Below are positions 36,278-46,657 of a stretch of 51,829 nucleotides of DNA, in pieces. The position numbers were made by a program, and so were the translations under genes. Numbering within the stretch: position 1 is the first letter of the stretch; the number at the start of each line of letters is the position of its first letter. Origin of the DNA: Planococcus koreensis (GTDB lineage: Bacteria > Bacillota > Bacilli > Bacillales_A > Planococcaceae); assembly GCF_004761975.1 (NCBI RefSeq), contig NZ_RQII01000012.1, positions 1 through 51,829 on the forward strand. The letters are read 5' to 3'. Under the pieces are notes generated by a model. That model made no database searches and was not told the DNA's origin. It worked only from the letters and a program-made list of their open reading frames with translations.

Positions 36278-37108
36278 ATGGCTGATATAACAATGGCAAG
36301 GCTGCACGAAGCTATGGTTATTCTATATGCTGTCAGCCTTGTCTTTTATTTTTTCGATTATTTATATAAGGAAAAGCGGGCGAGCCGCATTGCGATGACG
36401 CTGCTTGGCGTCGTTTGGCTGCTGCAGACCGTCTTTTTATCGTTGTACATTATAGAGACGCAGCGATTTCCAATATTAACGCTGTTTGAAGGTATTTATT
36501 TCTATGCTTGGCTGTTGGTGACGCTGTCGCTCGTCTTGCGGATATTCTACCGCTTCGATTTTGCGGTGTTTTTCATCAATATCATCGGATTCATCTTCAT
36601 GACGATCCATACATTCGCCCCGGTGCAGATTGAACGCTCGCCGGTCGGGGAAGCCTTAGTGTCGGAATTATTATTGATCCACATCACGTTTGCGATTTTA
36701 TCGTATGTCGCGTTTTCGCTGTCGTTCGTTTTCTCAGCATTGCATATGGTGTTGTATAGGCTGCTGAAAAAGAAGAAGTGGACAAAGCAATGGAGCAATT
36801 TGCCGTCGCTCGGCCAGACCGAACAGGGCATGACGATTTCAATCCTTGCGGGCATCTCGCTATTATTCGTGTCGCTCGTGCTCGGGCTGCAATGGGCGTA
36901 TATCTCGCTTGAGCAGTTTTCGCTTTTGGACGTGAAAATCATCGGCTCATTCATCCTGCTGATTGTCTACAGCATTTTGCTGTACCGCCACCGCAAAGGG
37001 GCACTCAACGGCAGCTCGTATGCGATGGCCCATATCTACGCATTCTTATTGCTGCTGGTTAATTTTTTCCTCGGCAGCCGTTTATCTGAATTTCATTTTT
37101 GGTACTAG
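36278..37108 (+). CDS. hemX: HemX, CcsA-related membrane protein
   Basis: A multi-pass membrane protein (276 residues, about eight helices) of the CcsA/HemX group. B. subtilis HemX lowers HemA levels, so it acts as a negative effector of heme synthesis. The WAYISLEQFSLLD segment resembles the CcsA core region. ATG 36278 is preferred to an upstream ORF start that overlaps the stem-loop; AAGGGG lies upstream. It is between hemA and hemC, as in B. subtilis. Confidence 0.88.
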   Translation: MADITMARLHEAMVILYAVSLVFYFFDYLYKEKRASRIAMTLLGVVWLLQTVFLSLYIIETQRFPILTLFEGIYFYAWLLVTLSLVLRIFYRFDFAVFFINIIGFIFMTIHTFAPVQIERSPVGEALVSELLLIHITFAILSYVAFSLSFVFSALHMVLYRLLKKKKWTKQWSNLPSLGQTEQGMTISILAGISLLFVSLVLGLQWAYISLEQFSLLDVKIIGSFILLIVYSILLYRHRKGALNGSSYAMAHIYAFLLLLVNFFLGSRLSEFHFWY

Positions 37109-37123
37109 AAAGGTAGGATTCAT

Positions 37124-38053
37124 TTGAGAAAAATCATTGTAGGTTCAAGAAGAAGCAAGCTGGCGTTGACACAAACCAACCAGTTTATCGATAAAATGAA
37201 AGCGGCCGGCGCGCCATTCGAATTCGAAGTCAAAGAAATCGTCACAAAAGGCGACCGGATTGTCGATGTCATGCTGTCAAAAGTTGGCGGCAAAGGCTTA
37301 TTCGTCAAAGAAATCGAACAAGCGCTTTTCGATAAGGAAATCGATTTTGCTGTCCACAGCATGAAAGATATGCCATCCGTGCTGCCGGAAGGGCTTGCAA
37401 TCGGATGCATCCCTGAACGCGAAGACCCGCGCGATGCGTTTATCGCCAATAACCACGTGAAATTCATGGACTTGCCAGTCGGAGCGGTTGTCGGCACAAG
37501 CAGCTTGCGCCGCAGTTCGCAATTATTATTGCTGCGCCCGGACATCGACATCCAGTGGATCCGCGGAAACATCGACACACGTTTGGAAAAACTGAAGTCG
37601 GGTGATTTCGATGCCATCATTCTTGCAGCTGCAGGATTGAAGCGCATGGGCTGGAAAGATGAAATCGTGACGGAATTCCTTGAAATCGACCAATGCCTAC
37701 CAGCAATCGGCCAAGGCGCGCTTGCGATCGAATGTCGCGAGGAAGACACAGAATTGCTTGCGGAACTGGCGAAAGTCAACGACGAACATACAGCATTAGC
37801 AGTCAACGCTGAGCGCCAATTCCTACGGGACATGGACGGCAGCTGCCAAGTGCCGATTGCCGGCTACGCGACAGTCCAAAATGGCGAAGTGTCGTTCACA
37901 GGCTTGATTTCTTCTCCGGATGCCGAGCAGGTATTCAAAGAATCAGCTGTCCACAGCGACCCGATCGCAGCAGGCAAAGATGTTGCTGCGCGCATCAGTG
38001 CACAAGGCGGCTACGACTTGATCCAAAAAGTAAAAGCTGAGAGCAATGTCTGA
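37124..38053 (+). CDS. hemC: Porphobilinogen deaminase
   Basis: It joins four porphobilinogen units into hydroxymethylbilane. The 309-residue length is standard; C241 in [12 protein letters not shown] binds the dipyrromethane cofactor. It shows [16 protein letters not shown] and [14 protein letters not shown]. The start is TTG at 37124 after AAGGTAGGA. It overlaps hemD by 8 nt. Confidence 0.96.
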   Translation: MRKIIVGSRRSKLALTQTNQFIDKMKAAGAPFEFEVKEIVTKGDRIVDVMLSKVGGKGLFVKEIEQALFDKEIDFAVHSMKDMPSVLPEGLAIGCIPEREDPRDAFIANNHVKFMDLPVGAVVGTSSLRRSSQLLLLRPDIDIQWIRGNIDTRLEKLKSGDFDAIILAAAGLKRMGWKDEIVTEFLEIDQCLPAIGQGALAIECREEDTELLAELAKVNDEHTALAVNAERQFLRDMDGSCQVPIAGYATVQNGEVSFTGLISSPDAEQVFKESAVHSDPIAAGKDVAARISAQGGYDLIQKVKAESNV

Positions 38054-38747
38054 GAAATTGCCGCTGACAGGCGAAACCATCATTTTCACCGGATCAAAAG
38101 AGCCGGAAGGGGCTATGGCCCTGACAGCGTCTTTGGGCGGTGAGGCAATTTATTTGCCGCTCATAGAAACATCCGTCCGGCAGTCACAACTGCCGGATTT
38201 CGACTGTTACGGCTGGTTGATTTTCACGAGCGCCAATAGCGCGGATGCGTTCGGCCAGCTGCACATCCGGACTAACGCGAAAATCGCCGCTGTCGGCGAA
38301 AAGACAGCTGACAAACTGGCGCAATATGGCTACGAAACCCATTTTATGCCGAGCGTCTACAGTGCGGACGTTTTCGTGCAGGAATTCCCGGCAGTGGCAG
38401 GCGACGCGAAATGCCTGTTTATCAAAGGATCGCTTGCGAAAAACACCATCGCATCGATGCCGCTGCAAGTGGATGAATGGATTATTTACGAAACGGCGCT
38501 TAAAATAGAGAATGCACGGGAATTATGCCGCATGAGCGGAGTCATCGTTGTATTTGCGAGCCCGTCCGCTGTCAGAGCCTACGCGGAAGCTGGGGGCGAT
38601 TTCACCGCTATCCGCACCGCCGCAATCGGCCATGTCACGGAAGGGGCCCTCATCTCGCATGGCGGCCGCGCCGACTATATTCCTAAAAAATATACTTACA
38701 CCGATCTTGTCAATGAAATCGCGAAAGGAAGTTGTACACATGACTGA
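38046..38747 (+). CDS. hemD: Uroporphyrinogen-III synthase
   Basis: It cyclises hydroxymethylbilane with inversion of ring D. Sequence conservation in this family is poor; the call rests on the 233-residue length, the two-domain alternating fold pattern ([46 protein letters not shown]), and the position between hemC and hemB with 8-nt overlaps at both ends. Confidence 0.9.
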   Translation: MSEKLPLTGETIIFTGSKEPEGAMALTASLGGEAIYLPLIETSVRQSQLPDFDCYGWLIFTSANSADAFGQLHIRTNAKIAAVGEKTADKLAQYGYETHFMPSVYSADVFVQEFPAVAGDAKCLFIKGSLAKNTIASMPLQVDEWIIYETALKIENARELCRMSGVIVVFASPSAVRAYAEAGGDFTAIRTAAIGHVTEGALISHGGRADYIPKKYTYTDLVNEIAKGSCTHD

Positions 38748-39720
38748 ATTGAAATTCAACCGCCACCGCCGTTTGCGCGGATCTGCAAATTTGCGCGCAA
38801 TGGTGCGTGAAACAAGCGTCAAAAAAGAGGACTTTATCTATCCGATCTTCGTCGTAGAAGGCGAAAACGTCAAATCAGAGATTTCATCGATGCCAGGCGT
38901 CTACCATTTCTCATTGGATACGCTAGGAGCAGAGCTTGATGAAGTGGTTTCACTCGGCATCCCGTCGGTCATCTTGTTCGGCGTGCCGAACGAAAAAGAT
39001 GCTGTCGGTTCACAGGCGTACCATGACCATGCCATCACACAGGAAGCGATCCGTTTTGCGAAACAACGCCATCCTGAATTGGTGGTCATTGCGGATACAT
39101 GCTTATGCCAGTATACGGACCACGGACATTGCGGCGTCATCGAAGACGGCGTTATCCTGAACGACGAAACATTGGATTTACTGGCGCGCACAGCGGTGTC
39201 GCAGGCGAAAGCCGGAGCGGACATTATTGCACCATCGAATATGATGGATGGTTTTGTCGCAGCGATCCGCTACGGTCTCGACGAAGCCGGATTTGAAAAC
39301 ACTCCGATCATGTCTTACGGGGTGAAATATTCTTCCGCTTATTACGGGCCGTTCCGTGAAGCTGCACACTCAACACCGCAATTCGGCGACCGCAAAACCT
39401 ATCAGATGGACCCGGCGAACCGTTTGGAAGCATTGCGCGAAGCCGCATCCGATGTTGAAGAAGGTGCGGATTTCATGATCGTCAAACCGGCATTGTCGTA
39501 TTTGGACATCATCCGTGAAGTACGCGACAATTTCGATTTGCCGATCGTCGCTTATAACGTCAGCGGCGAATACGCCATGGTCAAAGCAGCTGCATTGAAC
39601 GGCTGGGTCGACGAAGAGAAAATCGTTTTGGAAACTTTATTGAGCATGAAACGCGCGGGGGCGGACATCATCATGACCTACCACGCAAAAGACGCAGCAC
39701 GCTGGCTGGAGGGAAAATAA
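38740..39720 (+). CDS. hemB: Delta-aminolevulinic acid dehydratase
   Basis: It condenses two ALA to porphobilinogen. The 326-residue protein has the zinc-binding cysteines in [14 protein letters not shown] and active-site lysines in [13 protein letters not shown] and [15 protein letters not shown] 38740 is used because the ORF upstream runs through hemD and would add 64 foreign residues. It overlaps hemD by 8 nt and is directly followed by hemL. Confidence 0.96.
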   Translation: MTELKFNRHRRLRGSANLRAMVRETSVKKEDFIYPIFVVEGENVKSEISSMPGVYHFSLDTLGAELDEVVSLGIPSVILFGVPNEKDAVGSQAYHDHAITQEAIRFAKQRHPELVVIADTCLCQYTDHGHCGVIEDGVILNDETLDLLARTAVSQAKAGADIIAPSNMMDGFVAAIRYGLDEAGFENTPIMSYGVKYSSAYYGPFREAAHSTPQFGDRKTYQMDPANRLEALREAASDVEEGADFMIVKPALSYLDIIREVRDNFDLPIVAYNVSGEYAMVKAAALNGWVDEEKIVLETLLSMKRAGADIIMTYHAKDAARWLEGK

Positions 39721-41007
39721 ATGACATACGAAAAATCGATTGCAGCATTCACTGAAGCGAAAAAAGTTATGCCGGGCGGCGTCAACAGCCCGGTGCGCGC
39801 ATTCAAATCGGTCAACATGGATCCGATTTTCATGGCATCCGGCAAAGGCGCAACGATCACGGACATCGACGGCAACACGTATATCGACTATGTGCTGTCA
39901 TGGGGGCCTCTGATTTTAGGGCATGCCCATCCGGAAGTTGTCGCAGCAATCCAGAAAACGGCGGAGTCCGGCACAAGCTTCGGCGCGCCGACTTTGCTCG
40001 AAACTGAATTGGCGGAACTTGTCATCAAGCGCGTGCCATCAATCGAAATGGTGCGCATGGTATCATCCGGTACGGAAGCGACAATGAGTGCATTGCGCGT
40101 TGCCCGCGGCTATACCGGCCGCAGCAAAATCTTGAAATTCGAAGGCTGCTACCACGGCCACGCCGACAGCTTGCTTATCAAAGCGGGTTCAGGCGTCGCG
40201 ACGCTGGGCTTGCCTGATTCACCGGGTGTTCCCGACTCTGTAGCGAAAAACACCATCACGGTGCCTTATAACGACTTGGAAAGCATCCGTTTGGCGTTCC
40301 AGGAATTCGGCGACGACATCGCAGCGGTCATCGTTGAACCGGTTGCCGGCAATATGGGCGTCGTGCCGCCGAACCCTGGCTTCCTGCAGGAACTCCGCAA
40401 TTTGACGACGGAAAACGGCACTGTGCTCATCTTTGATGAAGTCATGACCGGTTTCCGCGTCGGCTATCATTGCGCGCAAGGCTATTACGGCGTCACGCCG
40501 GACATGACATGCCTCGGCAAAGTCATCGGCGGCGGCTTGCCAGTCGGCGCATTCGGCGGCAAGCGTGAAATCATGCAGCAAGTTGCACCGAGCGGTTCGA
40601 TTTACCAGGCGGGCACCTTGTCCGGCAATCCGCTTGCGATGACGGCTGGCTTGGAGACTTTATCGCGCCTGGATGAAAGCTCGTACGACACGTTCATCGA
40701 ACGCGGCGACCAGCTTGAAGCCGGCTTCCGTGCTGCAGCTGAGAAATACAACATCCCGCACACAGTCAACCGTGCCGGCTCGATGATCGGTTTCTTCTTC
40801 ACCAACGAACCCGTCGTCGACTTCGCAACAGCGAAAACGTCCGACACTGATTTGTTCGCCGATTATTACCGCTTGATGGCGGAAGAAGGCATTTACTTGC
40901 CGCCTTCCCAATTCGAGGGTATGTTCTTGTCGACAGCCCATACCGAAGAACAGATCGCTAAAACCGTTGAAGCGTTCCACACGGTCTTTGCAAAACTCGC
41001 ACGCTAA
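39721..41007 (+). CDS. hemL: Glutamate-1-semialdehyde 2,1-aminomutase
   Basis: A PLP enzyme that makes ALA. The 428-residue class III aminotransferase has the PLP lysine in [16 protein letters not shown], preceded by [16 protein letters not shown]. The ATG abuts the hemB stop, with a CTGGAGGG ribosome site inside hemB. It is the last gene of hemAXCDBL and is followed by a terminator. Confidence 0.96.
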   Translation: MTYEKSIAAFTEAKKVMPGGVNSPVRAFKSVNMDPIFMASGKGATITDIDGNTYIDYVLSWGPLILGHAHPEVVAAIQKTAESGTSFGAPTLLETELAELVIKRVPSIEMVRMVSSGTEATMSALRVARGYTGRSKILKFEGCYHGHADSLLIKAGSGVATLGLPDSPGVPDSVAKNTITVPYNDLESIRLAFQEFGDDIAAVIVEPVAGNMGVVPPNPGFLQELRNLTTENGTVLIFDEVMTGFRVGYHCAQGYYGVTPDMTCLGKVIGGGLPVGAFGGKREIMQQVAPSGSIYQAGTLSGNPLAMTAGLETLSRLDESSYDTFIERGDQLEAGFRAAAEKYNIPHTVNRAGSMIGFFFTNEPVVDFATAKTSDTDLFADYYRLMAEEGIYLPPSQFEGMFLSTAHTEEQIAKTVEAFHTVFAKLAR

Positions 41008-41018
41008 ATAAAATCTTC

Positions 41019-41051
41019 AGCTCGGCCGCAGAATTTGCGGCCGGGCTTTTT
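41019..41051 (+). terminator. Terminator of the hem operon
   Basis: AGCTCGGCCGCA pairs with TGCGGCCGGGCT over 12 bp (one G-U) and runs into T residues, 12 nt after the hemL stop. Confidence 0.93.
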
Positions 41052-41174
41052 TCTTGCGGATGAGGCAACAAATAAATCCTTCAACGAAGATTTTCCGGCA
41101 TTCGCGAGATTTCCCGCTCTTTTTCCTGTACGATAGAACAAAGAACTCCTTCGGGATACGAAAGGTGGTAGGGC

Positions 41175-42224
41175 ATGACGGTTTTCTTGAGGACAGCGCT
41201 AATCGCTGTTGCAGCAGGCTTTTTATTCGAAACGATCGGCATGTTCCTGCCGTGGCTGCTCGGGCCGATGATTGCGATGCTGCTTGTCAGCCAATTTACG
41301 AAAATGGAGCTTTATTGGCCGAAAACGCTGCGGACGGCTGGGCTTGTCATGCTCGGCGTCCAGATCGGAGCATCGTTCACACGCGATGCGGTGTTCCTGA
41401 TGTGGCTCGATTTGCCTTATATGGCGTTCATGACGGTATCGGTTGTCGGCTTGTCAATCGTTCTAGGGCTGCTGTTCAAAAGAATGGTGGATGAATCCTT
41501 GGCGACGAGCCTTCTTGGGTCGATTCCTGGCGGGCTCGCGCAGATGGTCGTCATCGCGGAAGAAGTGAAATCGGCAAACATCACCGTCGTCACGATGATG
41601 CAGACGATCCGCATTTTCATGGTCGTCACGATTGTTCCATTTTTTACGGTATTCCTGACCGGCCGGGAAGAAGGGGAAATGGGCGAGCGCGTTTTCACGT
41701 TCGCGCCGCTCGCATTTCTCGCAGCACTTGCTGTCGGAGGGACCCTTTATCTCGGCATGAAGCGTATTGGCTTCCCGGCAGCGGAACTGCTTGCACCGAT
41801 TCTCACGATGGCGATTGTCCAGACGGTGACAGGCGAGCTGCTTGTCGACTTGCCGTACTGGCTGATTGCGCTTGCGCAGGTATGCATCGGCGCCGGGCTC
41901 GGCTTGCAGATGGAGCGCATTGGCGACAAACTGACCTTCCGCTTAGGGGCAGCCATCGTTTTGAACAATGTACTCCTCATCAGTTTCACTGCATTTATTG
42001 CGTACATACTCGCGAAACTCTTGCCGGATTATATCTTCCTGGATTTCTTTCTGAGTGCGGCTCCGGGCGGCATCGCGGAAATGGCGATCACGGCGCTCGC
42101 GACCGGCGGCGATGTGGCGCTGATCACGAGCTTCCAATTGTTCCGCCTGTTTTTTATTCTGCTGATTGCGTCGCCGATTGTGACGATCATCGTAAAAAAA
42201 CTTGACGCTAAAAGCGGAAATTGA
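41175..42224 (+). CDS. AbrB-family membrane protein (putative ammonia monooxygenase/permease)
   Basis: A 349-residue hydrophobic protein with about ten transmembrane helices, of the family often annotated as AbrB or putative ammonia monooxygenase (duplicated AbrB membrane domain). The two halves carry related glycine-rich motifs: LGSIPGGLAQMVVIAEE and LSAAPGGIAEMAITALA. It is not the DNA-binding AbrB. The transported substrate is unknown. It is inserted between hemL and valS, where B. subtilis has ysxD, ysxE and spoVID. AAAGGTGGTAGG precedes the ATG. Confidence 0.82.
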   Translation: MTVFLRTALIAVAAGFLFETIGMFLPWLLGPMIAMLLVSQFTKMELYWPKTLRTAGLVMLGVQIGASFTRDAVFLMWLDLPYMAFMTVSVVGLSIVLGLLFKRMVDESLATSLLGSIPGGLAQMVVIAEEVKSANITVVTMMQTIRIFMVVTIVPFFTVFLTGREEGEMGERVFTFAPLAFLAALAVGGTLYLGMKRIGFPAAELLAPILTMAIVQTVTGELLVDLPYWLIALAQVCIGAGLGLQMERIGDKLTFRLGAAIVLNNVLLISFTAFIAYILAKLLPDYIFLDFFLSAAPGGIAEMAITALATGGDVALITSFQLFRLFFILLIASPIVTIIVKKLDAKSGN

Positions 42225-42231
42225 GTACAAT
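42202..42231 (+). promoter_or_regulatory. SigA promoter of the valS T-box leader
   Basis: TTGACG at 42202-42207 and TACAAT at 42226-42231, 18 nt apart; it overlaps the 3' end of the permease gene. Confidence 0.75.
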
Positions 42232-42239
42232 AGAATCAA

Positions 42240-42487
42240 TTAGATAGTCAATGCGTTGATGAGGATAGTAGAATGTGCGTGCATGTCAGAGAGGAAGCCG
42301 TTTGGTGCGAGGCTTCCATGGACCAGCATTCGAATGTCGCCTCGGAGCAGTTCCCGTGAAATTCGAGTAGCGGAAACCGGATGTGAAATCCGTTATCAGG
42401 CTTGAGCGCCAAGGCTTTTTCAGCTTGGTATAAAGGTGGTACCGCGAACAACTCCTTCGTCCTTTTCAGACGAAGGGGTTTTTTTGT
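42240..42487 (+). promoter_or_regulatory. T-box leader of valS
   Basis: The T-box AAAGGTGGTACCGCG (with AAAGGT in place of AGGGT) at about 42432-42446 precedes the terminator stem 42451-42461 with 42469-42479 and a T8 run. In stem I the segment GAATGTCGCCTCGGAG puts a GTC codon (42336-42338) at the specifier position, which pairs with a valine tRNA. Uncharged tRNA-Val would favour the antiterminator and turn on valS. Confidence 0.92.
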
Positions 42488-42534
42488 TTTCCGGCAGCAC
42501 CGCTCAGGCGAATAAAACAAGAGGAGGAATACCA

Positions 42535-45165
42535 ATGACTGAAATGCCAACCAAGTACGATCCGCAAGCCATTGAAAAAGGCCGCTACGAATGGTGGATC
42601 AACCAAAAATTCTTCGAAGCGAAACCTGAAAGCGGCAAAACGCCGTATACCATTGTGATTCCGCCGCCGAACGTTACCGGCAAATTGCACCTGGGCCATG
42701 CCTGGGACACGACATTGCAGGACATCCTAACACGCATGAAGCGCATGCAAGGCTTTGACGCCTTGTGGCTGCCGGGTATGGACCACGCCGGCATCGCAAC
42801 GCAGGCGAAAGTGGAAGGTAAGCTGCGCGAAGAAGGAAAGTCGCGCTACGACCTGGGCCGCGAGAAATTCCTTGAGGAATCATGGAAATGGAAAGAAGAA
42901 TACGCATCGCATATCCGCGCGCAATGGTCGAAGCTTGGATTAGGGCTCGATTATTCACGCGAACGTTTTACACTGGATGCAGGCTTGTCGAAAGCGGTTC
43001 AGGAAGTTTTCGTTAAATTATACGAGAAGAAATTGATCTACCGCGGCAAATACATCATCAACTGGGATCCGGCAACGAAAACTGCGATTTCCGATATCGA
43101 AGTTACCTACAAAGACGTGCAGGGCGGATTCTATCATATGCGTTACCCGCTGGCAGACGGTTCCGGTTCGATTGAAGTGGCGACGACGCGTCCGGAAACG
43201 ATGCTTGGCGATACAGCAGTAGCGGTTCACCCGAAAGACGAGCGCTATCAGCACTTGATCGGCAAGAAAGTCATCCTGCCGATTGTCGGCCGTGAAATCG
43301 ACATCGTTGCAGATGATTATGTCGACATGGAATTCGGCAGCGGCGCCGTGAAAATCACGCCGGCGCATGACCCGAACGATTTCGAGATCGGCAACCGCCA
43401 TAACCTTGAGCGCGTACTCGTTATGCACGAAGACGGTTCGATGAACGAAAACGCTGGCAAATACGAAGGCATGGACCGCTTCGAATGCCGTAAAGCGATT
43501 GTCAAAGATTTGCAGGACCTGGGTGTTTTATTCAAAATTGAAGAGCATATGCATTCAGTTGGGCATTCGGAACGCAGCGGCGCGGTAGTCGAGCCGTATC
43601 TGTCAACGCAATGGTTTGTGGACATGAAGCCATTGGCGCAGAAATCCGTTGACCTGCAAAAAGGAGAAGACGGCGTCAATTTCGTGCCGGAGCGCTTTGA
43701 AAAAACGTATCTGCACTGGATGGAAAACATCCGCGACTGGTGCATCTCGCGTCAATTATGGTGGGGACATCAGATTCCGGCTTGGTACCATAACGAAACC
43801 GGCGAAGTTTACGTTGGCAGTGAAGCGCCGTCCGATGCTGAAAACTGGACGCAGGACGAAGATGTGCTCGATACATGGTTCTCATCTGCGCTATGGCCGT
43901 TCTCGACGCTCGGCTGGCCGGAAGACAGCGACGAATTGAAACGCTATTACCCGACCGATGTGCTGGTAACCGGTTACGACATCATCAACTTCTGGGTATC
44001 GCGCATGATTTTCCAAGCGCTTGAATTCACAGAAGAAAAGCCGTTCGACGACGTATTGATCCACGGCCTCGTGCGCGACGCGGAAGGCCGCAAAATGTCG
44101 AAATCGCTCGGCAACGGCGTTGATCCGATGGACGTCATCGCTGAATACGGCGCGGATTCGCTGCGCTACTTCCTGGCAACTGCATCCAGCCCGGGGCAGG
44201 ATCTGCGCTTCTCGATGGAAAAAGTCGAAAGCATATGGAACTTTGCCAATAAAATCTGGAACGCTTCCCGCTTTGCCTTGATGAACATGGAAGGCATGAC
44301 TTACGAAGAAATCGATCTTTCCGGCAAACGCTCAGTCGCGGATTCATGGATCCTGACGCGTTTGAATGAAACCATCGAACAAGTGACGAACTTAGCGGAA
44401 CGCTACGAGTTCGGCGAAGTGGGCCGTGCGCTCTATAACTTCATCTGGGATGATTTCTGCGACTGGTACATCGAGATGGCGAAGTTGCCATTATACGGCG
44501 AAGACGAAGACGCTAAGAAAATGACGCGTTCGGTTCTGGCTTACGTACTCGACAATACAATGCGCCTCTTGCATCCGTTCATGCCGTTCATCACGGAAGA
44601 AATCTGGCAGAACCTGCCGCACCAGGGCGAGTCGATTACAATCGCCGCTTGGCCGACAGTGGATGATTCATTGACCAACCAAAGCGAGTCCGCCAATATG
44701 AAATTATTGATGGACATCATCACAGCTGTGCGCACGATCCGTGCGGAAGTGCAGTCGCCGATGAGCAAGAAAGTCGCATTGACGATTTCAGCAAAAGACG
44801 CCAACACACATGAAGTGCTTGAAGCGAACGCTGCGTACATCGAACGTTTCTGCAACCCGGAAACCTTGACGATCGGCGAAAACATCCAAGCACCGGAAAA
44901 ATCGATGTCCGCAGTCGTATCGGGAGCCGAATTGTTCATGCCGCTTGAAGGCCTCATCGACATCGATGCAGAACTTGCGCGCTTGAACAAAGAACTCGAG
45001 AAATGGGCGAAAGAAGTCAAGCTCGTCCAAGGCAAACTATCAAACGAGCGCTTTGTATCGAAAGCGCCTGAAGCTGTAGTAGCCGAAGAACGCGCAAAAC
45101 AAGCCGATTACCTCGACAAACACGCAACTGTTGAAAAACGCATTGAAGAATTGAAGAACCTATAA
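42535..45165 (+). CDS. valS: Valyl-tRNA synthetase
   Basis: A class I aminoacyl-tRNA synthetase that charges tRNA-Val. The 876-residue length matches the Bacillus enzyme. It shows the HIGH motif as HLGHAWD (near residue 56), the KMSKSLGNG loop, the editing domain and a C-terminal coiled coil (about 810-876). GAGGAGG precedes ATG 42535; the ORF track starts upstream within the T-box. It is controlled by the T-box and its specifier GTC. Confidence 0.97.
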   Translation: MTEMPTKYDPQAIEKGRYEWWINQKFFEAKPESGKTPYTIVIPPPNVTGKLHLGHAWDTTLQDILTRMKRMQGFDALWLPGMDHAGIATQAKVEGKLREEGKSRYDLGREKFLEESWKWKEEYASHIRAQWSKLGLGLDYSRERFTLDAGLSKAVQEVFVKLYEKKLIYRGKYIINWDPATKTAISDIEVTYKDVQGGFYHMRYPLADGSGSIEVATTRPETMLGDTAVAVHPKDERYQHLIGKKVILPIVGREIDIVADDYVDMEFGSGAVKITPAHDPNDFEIGNRHNLERVLVMHEDGSMNENAGKYEGMDRFECRKAIVKDLQDLGVLFKIEEHMHSVGHSERSGAVVEPYLSTQWFVDMKPLAQKSVDLQKGEDGVNFVPERFEKTYLHWMENIRDWCISRQLWWGHQIPAWYHNETGEVYVGSEAPSDAENWTQDEDVLDTWFSSALWPFSTLGWPEDSDELKRYYPTDVLVTGYDIINFWVSRMIFQALEFTEEKPFDDVLIHGLVRDAEGRKMSKSLGNGVDPMDVIAEYGADSLRYFLATASSPGQDLRFSMEKVESIWNFANKIWNASRFALMNMEGMTYEEIDLSGKRSVADSWILTRLNETIEQVTNLAERYEFGEVGRALYNFIWDDFCDWYIEMAKLPLYGEDEDAKKMTRSVLAYVLDNTMRLLHPFMPFITEEIWQNLPHQGESITIAAWPTVDDSLTNQSESANMKLLMDIITAVRTIRAEVQSPMSKKVALTISAKDANTHEVLEANAAYIERFCNPETLTIGENIQAPEKSMSAVVSGAELFMPLEGLIDIDAELARLNKELEKWAKEVKLVQGKLSNERFVSKAPEAVVAEERAKQADYLDKHATVEKRIEELKNL

Positions 45166-45173
45166 AAGAGCAG

Positions 45174-45201
45174 CCGCTTTCCTTCGGGAGAGCGGTTTTT
45201 T
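45174..45201 (+). terminator. Terminator of valS
   Basis: CCGCTTTCC and GGAGAGCGG pair around a TTCG tetraloop and run into seven T residues. Confidence 0.93.
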
Positions 45202-45253
45202 TATGAGGGAATTGTTTGAGTCCCAGGCATATGCGCAACAGAACCTTCTCCGA

Positions 45254-45282
45254 TTGACAACAATAAATCACCGTGTTATATT
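45254..45282 (+). promoter_or_regulatory. SigA promoter of the TetR/SMR operon
   Basis: A perfect TTGACA at 45254-45259 and TATATT at 45277-45282, 17 nt apart. Confidence 0.85.
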
Positions 45283-45285
45283 TAC

Positions 45286-45303
45286 CTTACGAACGGTCGG
45301 AAG
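45286..45303. promoter_or_regulatory. Candidate operator of the TetR/SMR operon
   Basis: CTTACGAAC and GGTCGGAAG are inverted halves matching at 7 of 9 positions, placed right after the -10 box and before the tetR ATG, where a repressor would block initiation. Confidence 0.55.
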
Positions 45304-45312
45304 GGTGAAGGT

Positions 45313-45894
45313 ATGACTCAGCAACAATTAAAAGAAGCTGCATTAAACCGCTTTGCGGAACATGGCTATGATGGAACTTCGATGGCGCATATTGCCGACG
45401 ACGTGGGAATTAAAAAACAGTCCATCTATACCTATTTTAAAGGGAAAGATGAGCTTTTTCTTCAAGTGTGCAACGAGGTAATGGAAAATGAATTAAGAAC
45501 AGTCGTCAATTTTATTGAACAAAACAAAGCGCGTCCAATCAAAGAGTTTTTATATGATTTCCTTTTACACCTTAAAGAGCGCTACGAACAGAACGCCGAC
45601 ACCAAGTTTTGGCTGCGTATTTCATTTTTCCCGCCAGCGCATCTATACGATGACGTGATGAAAAACGTATATTCCTATCTGGACAAGATGGAGGAGCTGC
45701 TGGAACCGATTTTGGAGAAGGCGGCAACCGAAAAACAGCTTAGCGGAACAATCGATGTTCAACGGGCAACCGCTGCATTTTTAGGTATATTGGATGGGAT
45801 ATTCGTGGAAATGCTATACGGAGGCCCGGAGCGTTTGAATAAAAGACTGGATGCTTCCTGGCATTACTATTGGCGCGGAATTTCAAAAGATTGA
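45313..45894 (+). CDS. TetR-family regulator of the SMR transporter
   Basis: A 193-residue TetR regulator; the DNA-binding part (about 5-50) shows TSMAHIADDVGIKKQSIYTYF. Its codon use is more AT-rich than the flanking valS. It is followed after 22 nt by a pair of SMR genes, the same layout as yvdT-yvdS-yvdR of B. subtilis, so it is likely the local repressor of this efflux pair. GGGTGAAGG precedes the ATG. Ligand unknown. Confidence 0.85.
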   Translation: MTQQQLKEAALNRFAEHGYDGTSMAHIADDVGIKKQSIYTYFKGKDELFLQVCNEVMENELRTVVNFIEQNKARPIKEFLYDFLLHLKERYEQNADTKFWLRISFFPPAHLYDDVMKNVYSYLDKMEELLEPILEKAATEKQLSGTIDVQRATAAFLGILDGIFVEMLYGGPERLNKRLDASWHYYWRGISKD

Positions 45895-45916
45895 TGGAAG
45901 TTGTGGAGGAAAAGAT

Positions 45917-46258
45917 ATGAATAAGCATTGGATGCTCGTCATAATGGCAGGAGTCATTGAAATATTATGGGCAGTCGGATTGAAGTATGCCTCCAGCTGG
46001 ATGGCATGGGTGGCCGTCGCCGCCTTGATTTATATTTCATTCGTCGTGCTGTTGAAAGCGTTGGAAAAAGTGCCGGTTGCTACAGCGTATGCGGTGTTTA
46101 CAGGGATTGGGACAGCAGGGACGGTCATCGTGGAAATGCTTGTATTTGGAGAACCGTTCAGTTGGACGAAAGTATTCTTTATCAGCATGCTGCTGGCAGG
46201 GGTGATCGGCTTGAAGCTGGTGACTGCAGATCCCGATAAGAAAGAAGGGGTAGTGTAA
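45917..46258 (+). CDS. Small multidrug resistance protein, first subunit
   Basis: A 113-residue, four-helix SMR protein. AGVIEILWAVGLK carries the essential membrane glutamate and resembles the SugE/Gdx (guanidinium exporter) branch. It ends in a charged tail. ATG 45917 follows GGAGGA; the ORF upstream overlaps the tetR end. It probably pairs with the next gene product into a heterodimeric transporter, as paired SMR genes do. Confidence 0.87.
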   Translation: MNKHWMLVIMAGVIEILWAVGLKYASSWMAWVAVAALIYISFVVLLKALEKVPVATAYAVFTGIGTAGTVIVEMLVFGEPFSWTKVFFISMLLAGVIGLKLVTADPDKKEGVV

Positions 46259-46259
46259 C

Positions 46260-46574
46260 ATGGCTTGGGTATACTTGATATTAGCTGGCTGTTTTGAAGT
46301 GTTGGGCGTAATAGGCATGAACCGGGTTGTCAAATACAAGTCGCTCTCGTCCTATATTGTTTTGGTCGCAGGATTCGCGATCAGTTTCAGCTTGCTGGGC
46401 TTAGCGATGAGAACTTTGCCGATGGGTTTGTCCTATGCCGTCTGGACCGGCATCGGCACTGTCGGGGGCACACTTGTCGGCATGCTGATTTATGGCGAAT
46501 CAAAAGACTGGAAGCGAATCGCCTTTATCGCAATGATTGTGGCCGCCGTTGTCGGGTTGAAATTGACAGCGTGA
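46260..46574 (+). CDS. Small multidrug resistance protein, second subunit
   Basis: A 104-residue SMR protein with the glutamate in AGCFEVLGVIGMNR and the tryptophan of AVWTGIGTVGG, features of the EmrE/YkkD side. Its ATG follows the first subunit stop by one base, so translation is coupled. The pair could export guanidinium or a cationic compound; the substrate is not fixed by sequence. Confidence 0.87.
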   Translation: MAWVYLILAGCFEVLGVIGMNRVVKYKSLSSYIVLVAGFAISFSLLGLAMRTLPMGLSYAVWTGIGTVGGTLVGMLIYGESKDWKRIAFIAMIVAAVVGLKLTA

Positions 46575-46588
46575 TGGCTATGAATAAA

Positions 46589-46620
46589 TAAAACCGTTCT
46601 CCTTTGGGAGAGCGGTTTTA
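46589..46620. terminator. Bidirectional terminator between SMR and ATP-grasp genes
   Basis: AAAACCGTTCTCC and GGGAGAGCGGTTTT pair with A and T runs on the two sides, fitting the convergent genes. Confidence 0.88.
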
Positions 46621-46657
46621 TTGCGGAAAAGGTTCATTAAAAAACGGAAGATGAAAT

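Noticed and set aside
45201-45312. Guanidine (ykkC) riboswitch upstream of the SMR operon
   Set aside because: The leader is too short and the conserved ACGR-type core is absent; a promoter with an operator-like repeat is present instead.
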